64,000 bases of DNA from Leishmania martiniquensis (lineage: Eukaryota; Euglenozoa; Kinetoplastea; Trypanosomatida; Trypanosomatidae): positions 7,501-71,500 of the forward strand of contig NC_090147.1 of assembly GCF_017916325.1 (NCBI RefSeq). Direction: 5' to 3'. This document shows, in pieces, positions 1-9,459 of this stretch (positions within the stretch are counted from its first letter, which is position 1; each line of letters begins with the position of its first letter). Position numbers and translations under genes: made by a program. The notes beneath the pieces were generated by a model. That model was not told where the DNA came from. It saw nothing but the letters and a program-made list of their open reading frames with translations, and searched no databases.

Positions 1-592
1 CCCCACCGCCATGCCACATGATCTGCGGTGGCGGCTGGCGCGCCCCTCGGCTGCGATACCCCCCGCTCTTCCGTGCGGGCTGCTGCGGCGGTTCTCGTGG
101 CTAGCTCTGCCGCTGCGAGTGCTTGGCGTACGCCTCCATCTGCTTCTGGGGCTGGTCCATCTGTTGCTCCAGCGCTGTGTAGTCGGCTGCCGCCATCCGC
201 TGTCCGTCCGGACCGTAAATGGGTGCGTAGCCGCCTTCAACGATGCTCGGCGTTCTCTCCGCTCTGAACAACTTCGCCTCCTCGCTTGCCGTGTCCCCGG
301 TCGCGTTCGTCGCTGGCGCCTGGGGCAGCTGGATTACCAGCTGGTCCAGTTCCCTTGTCGGGGGGAGCGGGCGCTGCAAACGCATGGCGGCTGCGTCATA
401 GAGGTCGGCCCTATCGCTGTACAGGCTCTTCGCCAGAGTCCAGTTGTGGCAGATCATGTGGCCTGGCACCGGGATATGCAGCAACAGGTGAGTGAATGTC
501 ATGGCGGCCCTGTGAGGATCCTCCGAGAAGATGGTGTAGGCCGCCAGCATCGTTTTGTTTGGGGTCAGCGAAGTGTGGCGAAAATTCTTCAT
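1..592 (-). pseudogene. Antisense ORF with in-frame TAG, possible retroelement gag-like relic
   Basis: On the minus strand an open frame starts at an ATG at 592 and runs 163 codons to a TAG at 103-101. The same frame then stays open to the window edge. The part after the TAG is rich in Gly, Arg, Pro and Gln (GGYRSRG, RQPPPQ), as in basic nucleic-acid-binding tails. The main part contains PVPGHMICHNW and a Pro/Leu-rich stretch. I do not recognise a family. It is the only sizeable antisense frame next to an otherwise one-directional gene array, and it sits at the edge of the window. A gag-like ORF of a trypanosomatid retroelement (TATE or VIPER type) is a guess from the basic tail and location. 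A decayed host gene is equally possible. Confidence 0.3.
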
Positions 593-1886
593 CTGCCCCC
601 TAGCTTTTTTTAGGAGCAAGAATATTGTTGCGTGATCGCCCTGCCTTCTTCACGGGAAATAATCACGGGTGCACTTTAAAGTCTGCCTTGAGCCAGATAC
701 TGGTCGAAGGACGTCTCTCACTGTTGCTACTATGTGCCTTTATCGCCTTTGTCTTTATAGGTGCCTTCTTTGTATTTGGCAATATTGCGATGGATTATGC
801 GTGAATGGTCTTGTGTACAATGTCACCCATATTATGGAGCTGCTGGAATGTTCCGATCAGCTGGAGGAGACTATCCGCACTCATGATTTGCGGCTCTTAG
901 CATGACTGAATGGAGGCAAACAGCCTTGACGTAAAAGAGGCGGGCCCTGTGCAATTTTTCGAAAGGGTTTGTTATAGTTTTTGGGAGGGCATAAAGGTTT
1001 TGCCGCTGCAAGGGTTATTGTTTGTTCTGTGCGAAGCGTGTGCGCGGAGAAAGAGGGTGTGAAACGGGAAGGTTGGTCGAAACGATTGATGGGCATGTGT
1101 ACAATTCCCCACGTCATTCTGCTCGGTCTCCGTAACGGTATCGGCATGCGTCTCCAGTGGAATTTACGGTGCCGTGTACCCTCCTTTTCGTTTGCGATTC
1201 TCTCCTTCATCTACTCCACTAATTATCGACACTCTTAGCGTTACATACTTATGCGTGTCAGATCTCTCGAGACGTGAGCGGCCACTGTGCAACCACGAAA
1301 GGGCTGGAGATAGTTGGAGGGCGGCGAGGCAGTAGCGCACCTGCTGATTCTCAGGAAAGAAGGCGCCCAGAGTACCGTAATTCTCATGTGCAGCTCTTCC
1401 CTTCCCCCCCCCCACACACACACACACCTCATCCGAGCACAAAGCGTGCTCGGCCCCAGGTTGCAGTAGATGCGGGTGCTGCGAGGTGTGTTGGGTAACC
1501 CAGCAGGTCGTTTGGGGTTCATTTGATCTCAGAGCTGTACCTTACTTTGTTGGGGTACTGTCCGTTATGTGTAATCCTGTATCAGCGGAGTGGATCCTTC
1601 TCGCGCACGTTTGGCGGTGACAGGTAGTATGGCCATCGGTGCAGGCACGCTTCTTCCACGGGAGCCATTTCGCTTCTGAGTACTGCGAGCTAGAATGCAT
1701 GGGAGAAATTCACGTGTGATGCCAGTAACTGAGTGGTCTGTGGTGCACACAAGGCGACTCTTTGAGAGAAATTCATGAGGACTGTGCCTCATTTGCTGCA
1801 ACCCAACTTGTTGCTTCGTGTCGGCTTTGATTCTACTCTCCTCTGTATATGTGAAAAGCCCCTCTATCTGCACGTTCATATACGAT
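593..1886. other. Gene-poor left-edge spacer
   Basis: I see no convincing gene here. Short frames exist on both strands but have no supported start or recognisable domain. A poly-C run followed by CA repeats lies near 1405-1428. A pyrimidine stretch near 1832-1848, followed by AG near 1857, probably serves as the spliced-leader acceptor of the next gene. If the antisense frame to the left was ever a gene, this spacer would be a divergent strand-switch region. Confidence 0.45.
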
Positions 1887-2603
1887 ATGCATCCCCCCTT
1901 CATACTTGTGGATGCGCGAACAGGTTTGCACTTAGCCTCCAGTAACCTGAAATGGCTAAATGGAGACGTAAAGAGCAAAAGCTCCTTAGCTGCGCTGTGC
2001 AACGCTGTCCTTTATCAGTGGATATGTGTTGACGAGAATAGCAATTATGTGCCGTCAAAGGATGCGCTGTTCGGTTTTGTGGTCGAAAAAGCGTTTGGCA
2101 CCGACGCTCACGGCGATGTCCAGTACTTTCAGTTGAAAGGTGCATATTTGTGTGTGGTTTTTGCGAGACGACGTCACGATCTCTACGCACAGTTCGCGGA
2201 TCGTATAGTGGAGGAGGCTGCATGCGGTCACGCTAATCAACTGAAGGTGGAAACCTTTCTTCGAAAGCTCACCGAAGCCGTTCTCCAAGACAGCATCCGT
2301 GCTTTTTTTGAACGTGTCGAAGTGGCCGACTACGCAGTTGTTGGTCAGGGATCTTTTGGCTCCTTGTATGCCGGTGGGGGAGTTTGGCGCGACCGGTGTA
2401 ACGCTCTCACGGGTTTGGTTGGCAGAACTTTCACCTCCGGTATTCATGCTTCTGGCGACCTGACGTATTATGTGAATATCCGGGATGATTTCGTGTTCGC
2501 AGTAGTCGTGTTTTTTGTGTCTATGCCATGCATCGAGGAAATGATTGAAGATGGCATTTTCTTCCTGTGGTCGTTGACATGCTGTAGTACGGTAGCGCTA
2601 TAG
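1887..2603 (+). CDS. Conserved-looking hypothetical protein
   Basis: The protein has 238 residues. The ATG at 1887 is chosen because it is the first ATG after the pyrimidine stretch and AG near 1857; the open frame itself begins further upstream without an ATG that follows the acceptor. The N-terminus (FILVDARTGLHLAS) reads as a beta strand and turn, then alternating strands and helices. This loosely recalls the first longin-type domain of Mon1/Fuzzy/HPS-type trafficking proteins, but no diagnostic motif is visible. The last 40 residues are hydrophobic and rich in Val, Phe and Cys, unlike the rest, so the true C-terminus could differ if the reading frame is damaged. The function is unknown. 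Confidence 0.6.
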   Translation: MHPPFILVDARTGLHLASSNLKWLNGDVKSKSSLAALCNAVLYQWICVDENSNYVPSKDALFGFVVEKAFGTDAHGDVQYFQLKGAYLCVVFARRRHDLYAQFADRIVEEAACGHANQLKVETFLRKLTEAVLQDSIRAFFERVEVADYAVVGQGSFGSLYAGGGVWRDRCNALTGLVGRTFTSGIHASGDLTYYVNIRDDFVFAVVVFFVSMPCIEEMIEDGIFFLWSLTCCSTVAL

Positions 2604-2775
2604 CGTATCAGTGAAACGCAAAGGTGAGGAAGCAAAACGGGTCCAATGAAAGAGCTCTCACTCTTTTTTCACCGCAGAGGATTGCTGTCGACTTTGGCAT
2701 CGGACATGAGAAGCTCACCGCAATGGTGCGGATACGTTACAGGACGGAGCTTCTAAGTTGACGGCGTTGCTGAGC

Positions 2776-2842
2776 TTTTGCATTCCTCTTTTCTTTTCTA
2801 TTTTTGTCCTACTTTTTATCGCGGAACCTTACAATGTTGCAG
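2776..2842 (+). promoter_or_regulatory. Spliced-leader acceptor for eIF2B-alpha
   Basis: A long T/C-rich tract at 2776-2820 is followed by the first AG at 2841-2842. The first ATG after that AG is 2866, which fixes the start of the downstream gene and excludes the hydrophobic 36-residue extension encoded by the open frame. Confidence 0.6.
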
Positions 2843-2865
2843 CTCTTAGCTATTTAGAAGAAAAG

Positions 2866-3771
2866 ATGGACGTTCCCAGTGAAGATTACGATGTCAGCAT
2901 CATGATAGAAGCAATTCACGAGGTGCAGGCTGTTTTGACCTCTCGTCAGTTCGCGACCTTTTCGGAGGTAGACACCGAAATCGCGAAGACGCTGAAGCGG
3001 TACGAGGCTTTTGGTGACGGTTTTGAGCGGTTTCACGTTAACCTGACCAAAGATGCTCTTAATTCTAACGATTTACAAAAGAGCCTGAAGGATATGAACA
3101 AACGCTGTGAGGATCGCCTCAGAGACTGCGAGTCTAGTCAGAAGGATCAGATCAACGATATTTTGCCCTTTATCCGTAACTCTTCGTCGATTCTTGTTCA
3201 TGGATCCGGTAATTCACTCGCGCTCGCTATCGCCTGTTCTATTCAAGAGCATGAGGGTGTCCGATTCTACATCTGCGAAGGGCGGCCAGCACGCAAGGGG
3301 TACCCACAAGGATCTGGGGAGGAGTTACTAGCAAAGGCGCTGGCGACGCCGGAAGGCATGCGATTGAAGGAGAAGCTGCATATGTATTGCACTATTGTGC
3401 CTGACAGCGGTGTTAGTTCAGTGATGAATAATGTTGACTTTGTAGTGATGGGAGCGAACTGTGTCACGGAGCATGGTGGCTTGGTACACTCTACGGGCTC
3501 TCTTCAGATCGCCATCGTGGCTGCCTTTCGCAATGTACCCTGCTACGTCCTGTGTGACACCTTCAAGTTCGCACACATTTTCCCTCTAAGTACTGACGAC
3601 CTGAAACAACCAGAGGACGGTGCAGGGCAAGTGGTTCCTTTAGTGGAGTTTGTGCCACCGTCCATGATCACCCTGATTTTTTCCGAGCAGGGCATTATGC
3701 CACCCTCAGCGGTGGCTGACGAGATGTTTCGCTTCCATACGGCTCCTTCTGCCCCGGGGAAGCAGCGGTGA
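2866..3771 (+). CDS. Translation initiation factor eIF2B subunit alpha
   Basis: The protein has 301 residues, close to the usual eIF2B-alpha length. eIF2B is the cytosolic guanine-nucleotide exchange factor for eIF2; the alpha subunit belongs to its regulatory core and senses phosphorylated eIF2. The N-terminal third is helical. The C-terminal Rossmann-like half carries the family signatures: ILVHG at the first strand, VDFVVMGANCVTEHGG, the CYVLCDTFKF strand-helix, and PPSMITLIFSEQGIMPPSAV near the C-terminus. These match the order and spacing of human eIF2B-alpha as I remember it. The related delta and beta subunits are less likely because they carry long N-terminal extensions. The start follows the acceptor at 2842. 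It lies 466 bp before the PITH-domain gene on the same strand. Confidence 0.9.
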   Translation: MDVPSEDYDVSIMIEAIHEVQAVLTSRQFATFSEVDTEIAKTLKRYEAFGDGFERFHVNLTKDALNSNDLQKSLKDMNKRCEDRLRDCESSQKDQINDILPFIRNSSSILVHGSGNSLALAIACSIQEHEGVRFYICEGRPARKGYPQGSGEELLAKALATPEGMRLKEKLHMYCTIVPDSGVSSVMNNVDFVVMGANCVTEHGGLVHSTGSLQIAIVAAFRNVPCYVLCDTFKFAHIFPLSTDDLKQPEDGAGQVVPLVEFVPPSMITLIFSEQGIMPPSAVADEMFRFHTAPSAPGKQR

Positions 3772-4237
3772 AGCAGCTTCTATTCGCGAGGCTGTGGTGC
3801 TGCCCTGTATGGCGTTGTATGGGTCTGAAACAGTGGTGCGTGGTGGCGTAGCCGTTTCTGGACGCTTTTTGTTGTTCGGCTTCTCTCGCTGTGCGCTAAG
3901 CGTGTGTATGAACGTGGGTTTTGTGCTAAGGCAGGCAAACGGAAAGGTGGTCAGCAGTTCAAAGCTCTGTTTCATCGACTCTCCCCTTCGAGTCCTCTTT
4001 ACCTACTCAAAGGTATGCGTGCTTGAGAATTGTCTTTGTGTGTTGAGGGGAACGCCAAAGTCATCGTCTGTTATTTGTTCTGACTTATTTTCGCTCTCTC
4101 GTCATGACTCTAATTTTTTTCCTTTTGCTATGCGCCACTTAAATTCGTGCTCTCTGGGTGGGCTGAAGGGGAAGCCTTTCGGACGTGTTTTTCCACAAGG
4201 GAGATACAAAGAAGCCCAAGACAGCGAAGGAAAGGCC

Positions 4238-4885
4238 ATGCCTTGCAACTGCCGCCAGGGTACCGCACTGCATAGCCATGTGGGCGATCAGCTAGCAAGC
4301 GAGGGAGTTTTCGGTATCGGGACGCCCATCAACGATGCAGTGGATCTGAGTGCGATTCAGCTCTGGAATAGCCGAAACACACCTGCCGAAGCGGGACGAC
4401 TCTTCGACGTAAACCAATCTACAAACGAGGACCCGATTTGCAGTGATGAGGACCAGGAGCTGCTGATTAGCGCCCCGCTGTTGTCTGTCTGTCGCATCAA
4501 GGGCATCTCGGTGGTAGGACCAGCGAGCGATGCGGCACCGTCGCGTGTCAAGATATTTGTCAACCTTGTGAACGTGGCAGGATTCAGCTCGGTTCAGCGG
4601 CTGATGCCTCAAGAGCAACTGCAGCTAGCGGACGGTGCTTGCGAGGACCGCATCGTGTACCGGGTCAATGCAGCAAAGTTTTCTTCAGTCTCCTCATTGA
4701 CTTTCTTTTTTGATGAGAGCTTCAACAGATGTGAAACTAAGGTTCTGCGTATCGAGCTGTTTGGCGAAAGCACGGGCAAATCTACTCAGCAGAAGGTAGC
4801 AACGAATATCGTGTATGAAGCTCGTGGAAATCCTGCGGACCACCAGAGTAGCGAAAAAAAGAATGCATTGTTTGAGGTGAGGTAG
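4238..4885 (+). CDS. PITH-domain protein (PITHD1-like)
   Basis: The protein has 215 residues, nearly the length of human PITHD1. The PITH domain is a beta-sandwich found alone or at the C-terminus of thioredoxin-like proteasome-associated proteins (TXNL1). The Cys-containing N-terminus (MPCNCRQG, then a His pair) resembles the Cys/His-rich start of PITHD1. The domain spans about residues 25-205, with DQELLISAPL, KGISVVGP, RVKIFVN and the diagnostic NIVYEARGNPADH close to the end. The ATG at 4238 follows a pyrimidine tract near 4110-4128 and an AG near 4198. The open frame extends 148 codons upstream, but that part is UTR-like. It lies directly upstream of a proteasome gene, which is suggestive but weak because gene order in polycistrons need not follow function. 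Confidence 0.85.
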   Translation: MPCNCRQGTALHSHVGDQLASEGVFGIGTPINDAVDLSAIQLWNSRNTPAEAGRLFDVNQSTNEDPICSDEDQELLISAPLLSVCRIKGISVVGPASDAAPSRVKIFVNLVNVAGFSSVQRLMPQEQLQLADGACEDRIVYRVNAAKFSSVSSLTFFFDESFNRCETKVLRIELFGESTGKSTQQKVATNIVYEARGNPADHQSSEKKNALFEVR

Positions 4886-5267
4886 GCAAAGGAGAGGGTG
4901 ATTGAAGTGTAATAGTACTTGCTTTGCTTCTGTTCGCCTCTGCTCAGTGTTTAGTGAGGGGGCAATGCCTTCCTTTATTTGGCAATAGTGAAACGAAAAG
5001 AATATAAAGGGTCCAGCTTTTTGTTTCAGTGATGCCTTGGCGATCTGTTGGTGGAGGGCTACTGCCCTTCTGGGTTAAGTGCCAGAACGCATAGTCTAGT
5101 GGACTACTTGATTTTTTCGCCTGTATAGCGACTGCCATCCTCTCTTCTCATTCTTCTCATTTTGCTTCATTCCGCCCGTGCGTAGTCTTTTCTCGTTATT
5201 TGGACGATCTATACAGTCTTCTCCTCTCTCGTTTGCTTCTCTTTTCCCAGAAAAGGAAAGAAAAAAG
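4886..5267 (+). promoter_or_regulatory. Spacer with spliced-leader acceptor for proteasome beta-1
   Basis: This is non-coding sequence between the two genes. A CT-rich tract at 5217-5248 ends in CCCAG with the AG at 5249-5250, 17 bases before the ATG at 5268. This compact arrangement makes the start of the proteasome subunit clear. Confidence 0.7.
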
Positions 5268-6119
5268 ATGCTTCAGCGTCCTGATCATACGCTTCTGCAG
5301 GATCCGTCGTATCCCAAAGATGTCAAGCAGGAGCTGACTGAGAACGGATCGGCGCAGGCGTCAAAACAGCTGTTTCAGGCAGATCCAGCCGTCATTGACC
5401 CGCAGTTAAGTGAAGCCGTTTCTCTTGGCACAACCATTCTTGCAGTTTCTTACAAAGGCGGTGTTGTGCTTGCCGCAGACTCGCGCACGTCCACTGGCAC
5501 GTATGTCGTGAACCGTGCCAGCAACAAGCTAACAAAGCTGGCCAAGAAGATTTACTGCTGCCGCAGTGGTTCTGCCGCGGATACGCAGGCTCTTGCGGAG
5601 CGCGTCTCGAACTACCTAGGCAGTTACGAGATAGATGTCGGCGCCGACGTGAACGTTGCGACGGCAGCGAATCTCTTTCACAAGATGTGCTACATGAATA
5701 AGTGGAACATTTCCGCTGGTATTATCGTTGCGGGGTACGATCCAATCAATGGCGGCTCGGTATACAGCATTCCATCTGGCGGCTCTTGCGTGAAGCTGGA
5801 TTACGCACTTGGGGGCAGCGGTTCTATTTTCTTGTACTCCTTCTTTGATGCTAACTACAAACCGGGCATGTCGAAGAGCGAGTGCGTCGCCTTCTGCCAG
5901 CGCGCCGTCGCGCACGCGTTCAGCCGCGATGGCTCCAGTGGTGGACTTATCCGCACGATCGCTCTCGATGCTGGTGAACCGGAGGATCAGACGATCCCAT
6001 GGCACAGGGCACCGTACTGTATTGAGAAGGATTCAAAGTATCAGCTACAAGCCGTGCAGAACCATATTTTCAGCAGCAGCGCCAAGGTTACTGAAAATCG
6101 AGTCTCTTCCGCATCGTGA
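5268..6119 (+). CDS. 20S proteasome beta-1 subunit (caspase-like), precursor
   Basis: The precursor has 283 residues. A 54-residue propeptide ends in SLG and is followed by Thr55, the N-terminal catalytic threonine of the mature subunit after autocleavage. In mature numbering the catalytic set is present: Thr1, Asp17 (in AADSRTSTG) and Lys33 (in NKLTKLAKK). CCRSGSAADTQA after Lys33 and DGSSGG near the C-terminus are typical of beta-1 (PSMB6), not beta-2 or beta-5, which differ at these sites. It would form part of the inner beta rings of the 20S core and cleave after acidic residues. The mature part carries an extra C-terminal tail of about 30 residues (from about DQTIPWHRAP) beyond the usual core. 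Confidence 0.93.
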   Translation: MLQRPDHTLLQDPSYPKDVKQELTENGSAQASKQLFQADPAVIDPQLSEAVSLGTTILAVSYKGGVVLAADSRTSTGTYVVNRASNKLTKLAKKIYCCRSGSAADTQALAERVSNYLGSYEIDVGADVNVATAANLFHKMCYMNKWNISAGIIVAGYDPINGGSVYSIPSGGSCVKLDYALGGSGSIFLYSFFDANYKPGMSKSECVAFCQRAVAHAFSRDGSSGGLIRTIALDAGEPEDQTIPWHRAPYCIEKDSKYQLQAVQNHIFSSSAKVTENRVSSAS

Positions 6120-6655
6120 AAGAGGATGCTATCGCGCGAGGCGCGTCCGTACCTGAGTACGTCTCGTTTTTTTTTCTTTTCAGTATCTGACGTTTGTAGG
6201 CTAGCTTTTTTTTCCTAGCTTACGATGTTTGAAGAGAATTCACGGATCAGATCTTGAGATAGCGGCCAAGAGCGGCTTTGTGAAGGAAGAATCGGTATTG
6301 AAAAGGTGGGAAGGGATCCTAGTAGTGTCTCGGGTCACTCTGGCAGCGCTTCCCGGATCTAAATGGTCCAGGATCACCTCTGCTACGGGAGAGGGTAAGT
6401 ACACATTTTGTGTTTTCTGCGGGCTTGCTTGTGAGCTGATGGCGAACAAGCTGTTTGCTGCCCTATTTTTTTTTCTCTGTGCTGGATGATGTACTCTATG
6501 TGTTGATGATGGAGTCTTCGCCGAAGGTGAAAAGGGCCTTGCCTCATGCGATTGCTTGCTTCATCTGTGCCTGAAATTTCTCCCTCCGATCTCTATGTGG
6601 CGTTTATTTTCCTGAGAGCTGGAATCCAGCACCGCAGCACTCGTGTTCACTAGGG
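6120..6655. other. Intergenic spacer
   Basis: This stretch would hold the 3' UTR of the proteasome gene and the 5' UTR of mS29. T-rich runs occur at about 6168-6182, 6206-6213 and 6466-6478. A short open frame near 6229-6489 has no recognisable product and is treated as chance. Confidence 0.5.
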
Positions 6656-8152
6656 ATGAGAGGACAGCTGGCACGAAAGGGTGCAGCGGCGCTCTATGCC
6701 GGCCCTAAGATAGCTACGTATACAGATGCATGCGAAGCGCCAGTGGCGATGTGGGAGGGCGCAATACCACTGAAGCACGAGCGCGTTTTCAACATGGGTG
6801 TTGCCACTCGCGTCGTAAAGAAAACATACTCCCACCCGCCGGAGATTCATCCCACCAGTTTGGGGTTCAATGACATCGATTCTATGTATTGTTTGGGGAA
6901 CGACGAGCTGATAAAATACTTCCCGGAGGGCTTAGGTGGAAAGGTAATGCAGCTCATGCCCCCAAGTCACCCGCGCGGTTTCCTGTACCGGAAAGAGAGT
7001 CACCTCCTTAATTGCTTCATTGAAAAGCTCCCCTTATGGCAAAGCAAAGAGAGGGCGCTGCGATCTCTCACGAACGGACGCCCCGGATTCATTTTAGACG
7101 GGCCTACTGGAACTGGTAAGAGCGCGCTGCTCTGCCAGGCAGTGCACTACGCACGCTCTCGCGACATCATTACTCTGTACGTCTCAAACGCAAAGGCGTG
7201 GACACACGGGGAGTGGTGCTGGCCCAGCACGATTTTGCCAGGCTTCTTCGATGCACCTGATGCAGCGCGAGAGTTTCTTCGCACGGTGGCAGAGGCAAAT
7301 CGTCCTCTCTTTCAGACGTGGGAGCTGAGGGTAACGCCGCCGGACTTGCCTCTTGAACAAGGCGAGAAGCAGCCACGTTCTCTCTACGACCTGTGTGAGT
7401 GGGGTCACCGTGCGGTGGCGCCGGCATCTATTGATCGACAAAGTGTTTGTATCAAATTCTTTTTCGACGAGGTAAGCGCGGAGAAAACGAAGCCGATCGT
7501 CATCGCCGTGGACGGGTGGAACCTTTTTTCTCACGAAACGCACTTCCGCTACCCGCATCCCGACTTCCTACGCACTCTGACAACGCTGAATGACGGGTCG
7601 ACGGACGTGGACCTCTATCCACAAGAGCTGCCCCGCATTCCGGCGTCGCGTCTGAGCTTCGTGCGCGGCCTCAACAAGCTGATTCTCTCGAAGCAGGACC
7701 CTAACAAGTTTTTCATCACGTGTACCACACGTGACTTCAAGCCGTTTGACGGCGTCAGCGGATTTGCCGACGTGGAGAATGACCGTTTCAAGAACAGCCT
7801 CGACGAGTATGCACCATACGACCCGGAGAAAGACTCTTTTTTCCACCCCATCCAGGTGAACAACTTTAGCGATTACGAATACAGGGCATTTCTCCGCTTT
7901 GCCATCAACTCGGGCGAGCTGGCTGGCCTCGGCTGGGGCCCTATGTGGCACTACTCAAGCGATTTTGAGCGGAAGCTGTACAAGATCGACTTTATGTCAG
8001 GCCGAAATCCACAGCGGGTGGTCGATCACTATCATCAAGAGCTGGTGTGGCGTTACGAGTACAAGCGCACGCGGCAGAAGCAGTACCTACTGGCGCGACG
8101 CAAACTGTGGGAAGGAGCCGAGTTTTCTAGTCGACTACGCAACGATAAGTGA
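6656..8152 (+). CDS. Mitochondrial ribosomal protein mS29 (DAP3 family)
   Basis: The protein has 498 residues, longer than human DAP3 (about 400) as is common for trypanosomatid mitoribosomal proteins. mS29 is a GTP-binding protein of the small mitoribosomal subunit. The P-loop GPTGTGKS lies at residues 149-156, after FILD, and a Walker-B-like IVIAVDGWN at 281-289. Flanking motifs follow DAP3 order: YRKESHLLNCFIEKL before the P-loop, LYVSNAKAWTHGE after it, and VNNFSDYEYRAFL toward the C-terminus. The N-terminus (MRGQLARKGAAALYAG) is basic and lacks acidic residues, suiting mitochondrial import. The ATG at 6656 starts this import-like sequence. Confidence 0.88.
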   Translation: MRGQLARKGAAALYAGPKIATYTDACEAPVAMWEGAIPLKHERVFNMGVATRVVKKTYSHPPEIHPTSLGFNDIDSMYCLGNDELIKYFPEGLGGKVMQLMPPSHPRGFLYRKESHLLNCFIEKLPLWQSKERALRSLTNGRPGFILDGPTGTGKSALLCQAVHYARSRDIITLYVSNAKAWTHGEWCWPSTILPGFFDAPDAAREFLRTVAEANRPLFQTWELRVTPPDLPLEQGEKQPRSLYDLCEWGHRAVAPASIDRQSVCIKFFFDEVSAEKTKPIVIAVDGWNLFSHETHFRYPHPDFLRTLTTLNDGSTDVDLYPQELPRIPASRLSFVRGLNKLILSKQDPNKFFITCTTRDFKPFDGVSGFADVENDRFKNSLDEYAPYDPEKDSFFHPIQVNNFSDYEYRAFLRFAINSGELAGLGWGPMWHYSSDFERKLYKIDFMSGRNPQRVVDHYHQELVWRYEYKRTRQKQYLLARRKLWEGAEFSSRLRNDK

Positions 8153-8755
8153 GAAGCTGGTACATCTCCTTAAAGGAGTGGCGGCAAGTTTCTCTTGTAG
8201 TCGCTCATATCTTCTTTGATTTGCTTCGTTCTGTTGCTATTGCAGTGGTTGTGAAACGTACGTTGCAGCAGAGGAAGCGGCTGCTGGTGTAGTTGACTAC
8301 AAGATAATAACGATTCTACTCTGTTGGTCGCTGGTGCGTGTCGCGAGGTATGCGCGGATCCCACACAGGATAGCTGCTTAGGTGATGTCTCAAGGTACGC
8401 GCGCGTGCCCGTGCTGCGTAAGAATAAGGGTCGCGGGTCTTGTATGCAGTGAGAGAAAAAATGCGGTACTGCGCTGTCCTCACGCTTCTCTAACCAAGGC
8501 GCTGGAAAAGGGACTTAGTGTTCGCATTTGCCCATGCAGACTGAATGTTATGCCTTCTTCGAGCTCTGAAGCGCGACACGCATCTCTCTCTTCTCCTTTG
8601 TACCTCTTTTACCCAGCTGCAGATCGGTGAAGAGGATACAAAGGGATTCTGACCCGGCTTTTTGAGCTTGTGCAAGGCAGTTAGCATACAGGAGAGGATC
8701 GTGAAACTCTCCACTCTTGCGTTGGTAGCTGCTGGGAGGTGGGGAAGCCGTTACA
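8153..8755. other. Intergenic spacer with acceptor for the next gene
   Basis: No gene is supported. The CT-rich tract at about 8585-8612 with AG at 8615-8616 is a good spliced-leader acceptor; no ATG occurs between it and 8756. The short frame at 8382-8630 spans this tract and is therefore unlikely to be translated. Confidence 0.5.
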
Positions 8756-9079
8756 ATGGCGAGACGCGACAAGAGGCGCACAGCGCTGGTGCAGCAGAAT
8801 TTTGACAGCTTGAAGAGATTCTATGCCATTTCGCCCTTCACAGCTGCGGAGCGAGCAACTCTTCCACCTGTTTTCTCGGGAGCCTATAGTCGGCGCGCCG
8901 CTATGAATTCATATCACATTGTAGGCTCGTCACGAGACCAAATTGTCTTGGATGCTATGCGTACCTTCATTCCGTCGACGTGCACAAATGAGGTGATGGA
9001 GCTGTACCTAGAGGTAGCGGCGCTCGTGTCGCTCTACTTCGACACGAAAGAGCAGCTGCTTGCCCTTCCCGATGTTTGA
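8756..9079 (+). CDS. Small hypothetical protein (107 aa)
   Basis: The ATG at 8756 is the first one after the acceptor AG at 8616 and opens 107 codons. The protein begins with a basic stretch (MARRDKRRTALVQQNF), then LKRFYAISPFTAAERATLPP, and ends in a helical segment with VMELYLEVAALVSLYFDTKEQLLAL. It looks soluble and mostly helical, with no membrane segment or zinc motif. I do not recognise it. The clean start, codon use and helical periodicity favour a real gene. Confidence 0.65.
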   Translation: MARRDKRRTALVQQNFDSLKRFYAISPFTAAERATLPPVFSGAYSRRAAMNSYHIVGSSRDQIVLDAMRTFIPSTCTNEVMELYLEVAALVSLYFDTKEQLLALPDV

Positions 9080-9459
9080 GAGCGGCGCCCGCATTCTCAG
9101 ACGACGTGCGCGAAAATGCCATGAAAGCAGTGCGCAAGCAACAGAATCCATTCTCGTTTCACAGGCTTTGTGCCGATACCTCCTGCCCTTTCTCACGTGC
9201 TTGTCCGCACGCAGAGAGGGTTTGGCCACCTTGAAAGCAGCTACGGGGACTTGCCACTGCAAATGTGCCCGTTTCTGGTTTAATTTGTATGCATGCGACG
9301 GGGCTGCACGTAGTATGCCTGGAGCTCTAGGACTCTTCTTCTGCTGTCTACCTCTCCTCTCTTGCTCTACGACGCTTTTTTTCCTTTGCCATTATTGTCT
9401 CTGGCGCGCGCATCGATAAACGTTTCGTGCTGCCTCAAAGATGACGCGCGTTGCGGAGT
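9080..9459. other. Intergenic spacer
   Basis: UTR-like sequence with T/C-rich stretches near 9330-9395. An open frame covers much of it, but it starts inside the preceding gene in another frame and shows no domain. Confidence 0.45.
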
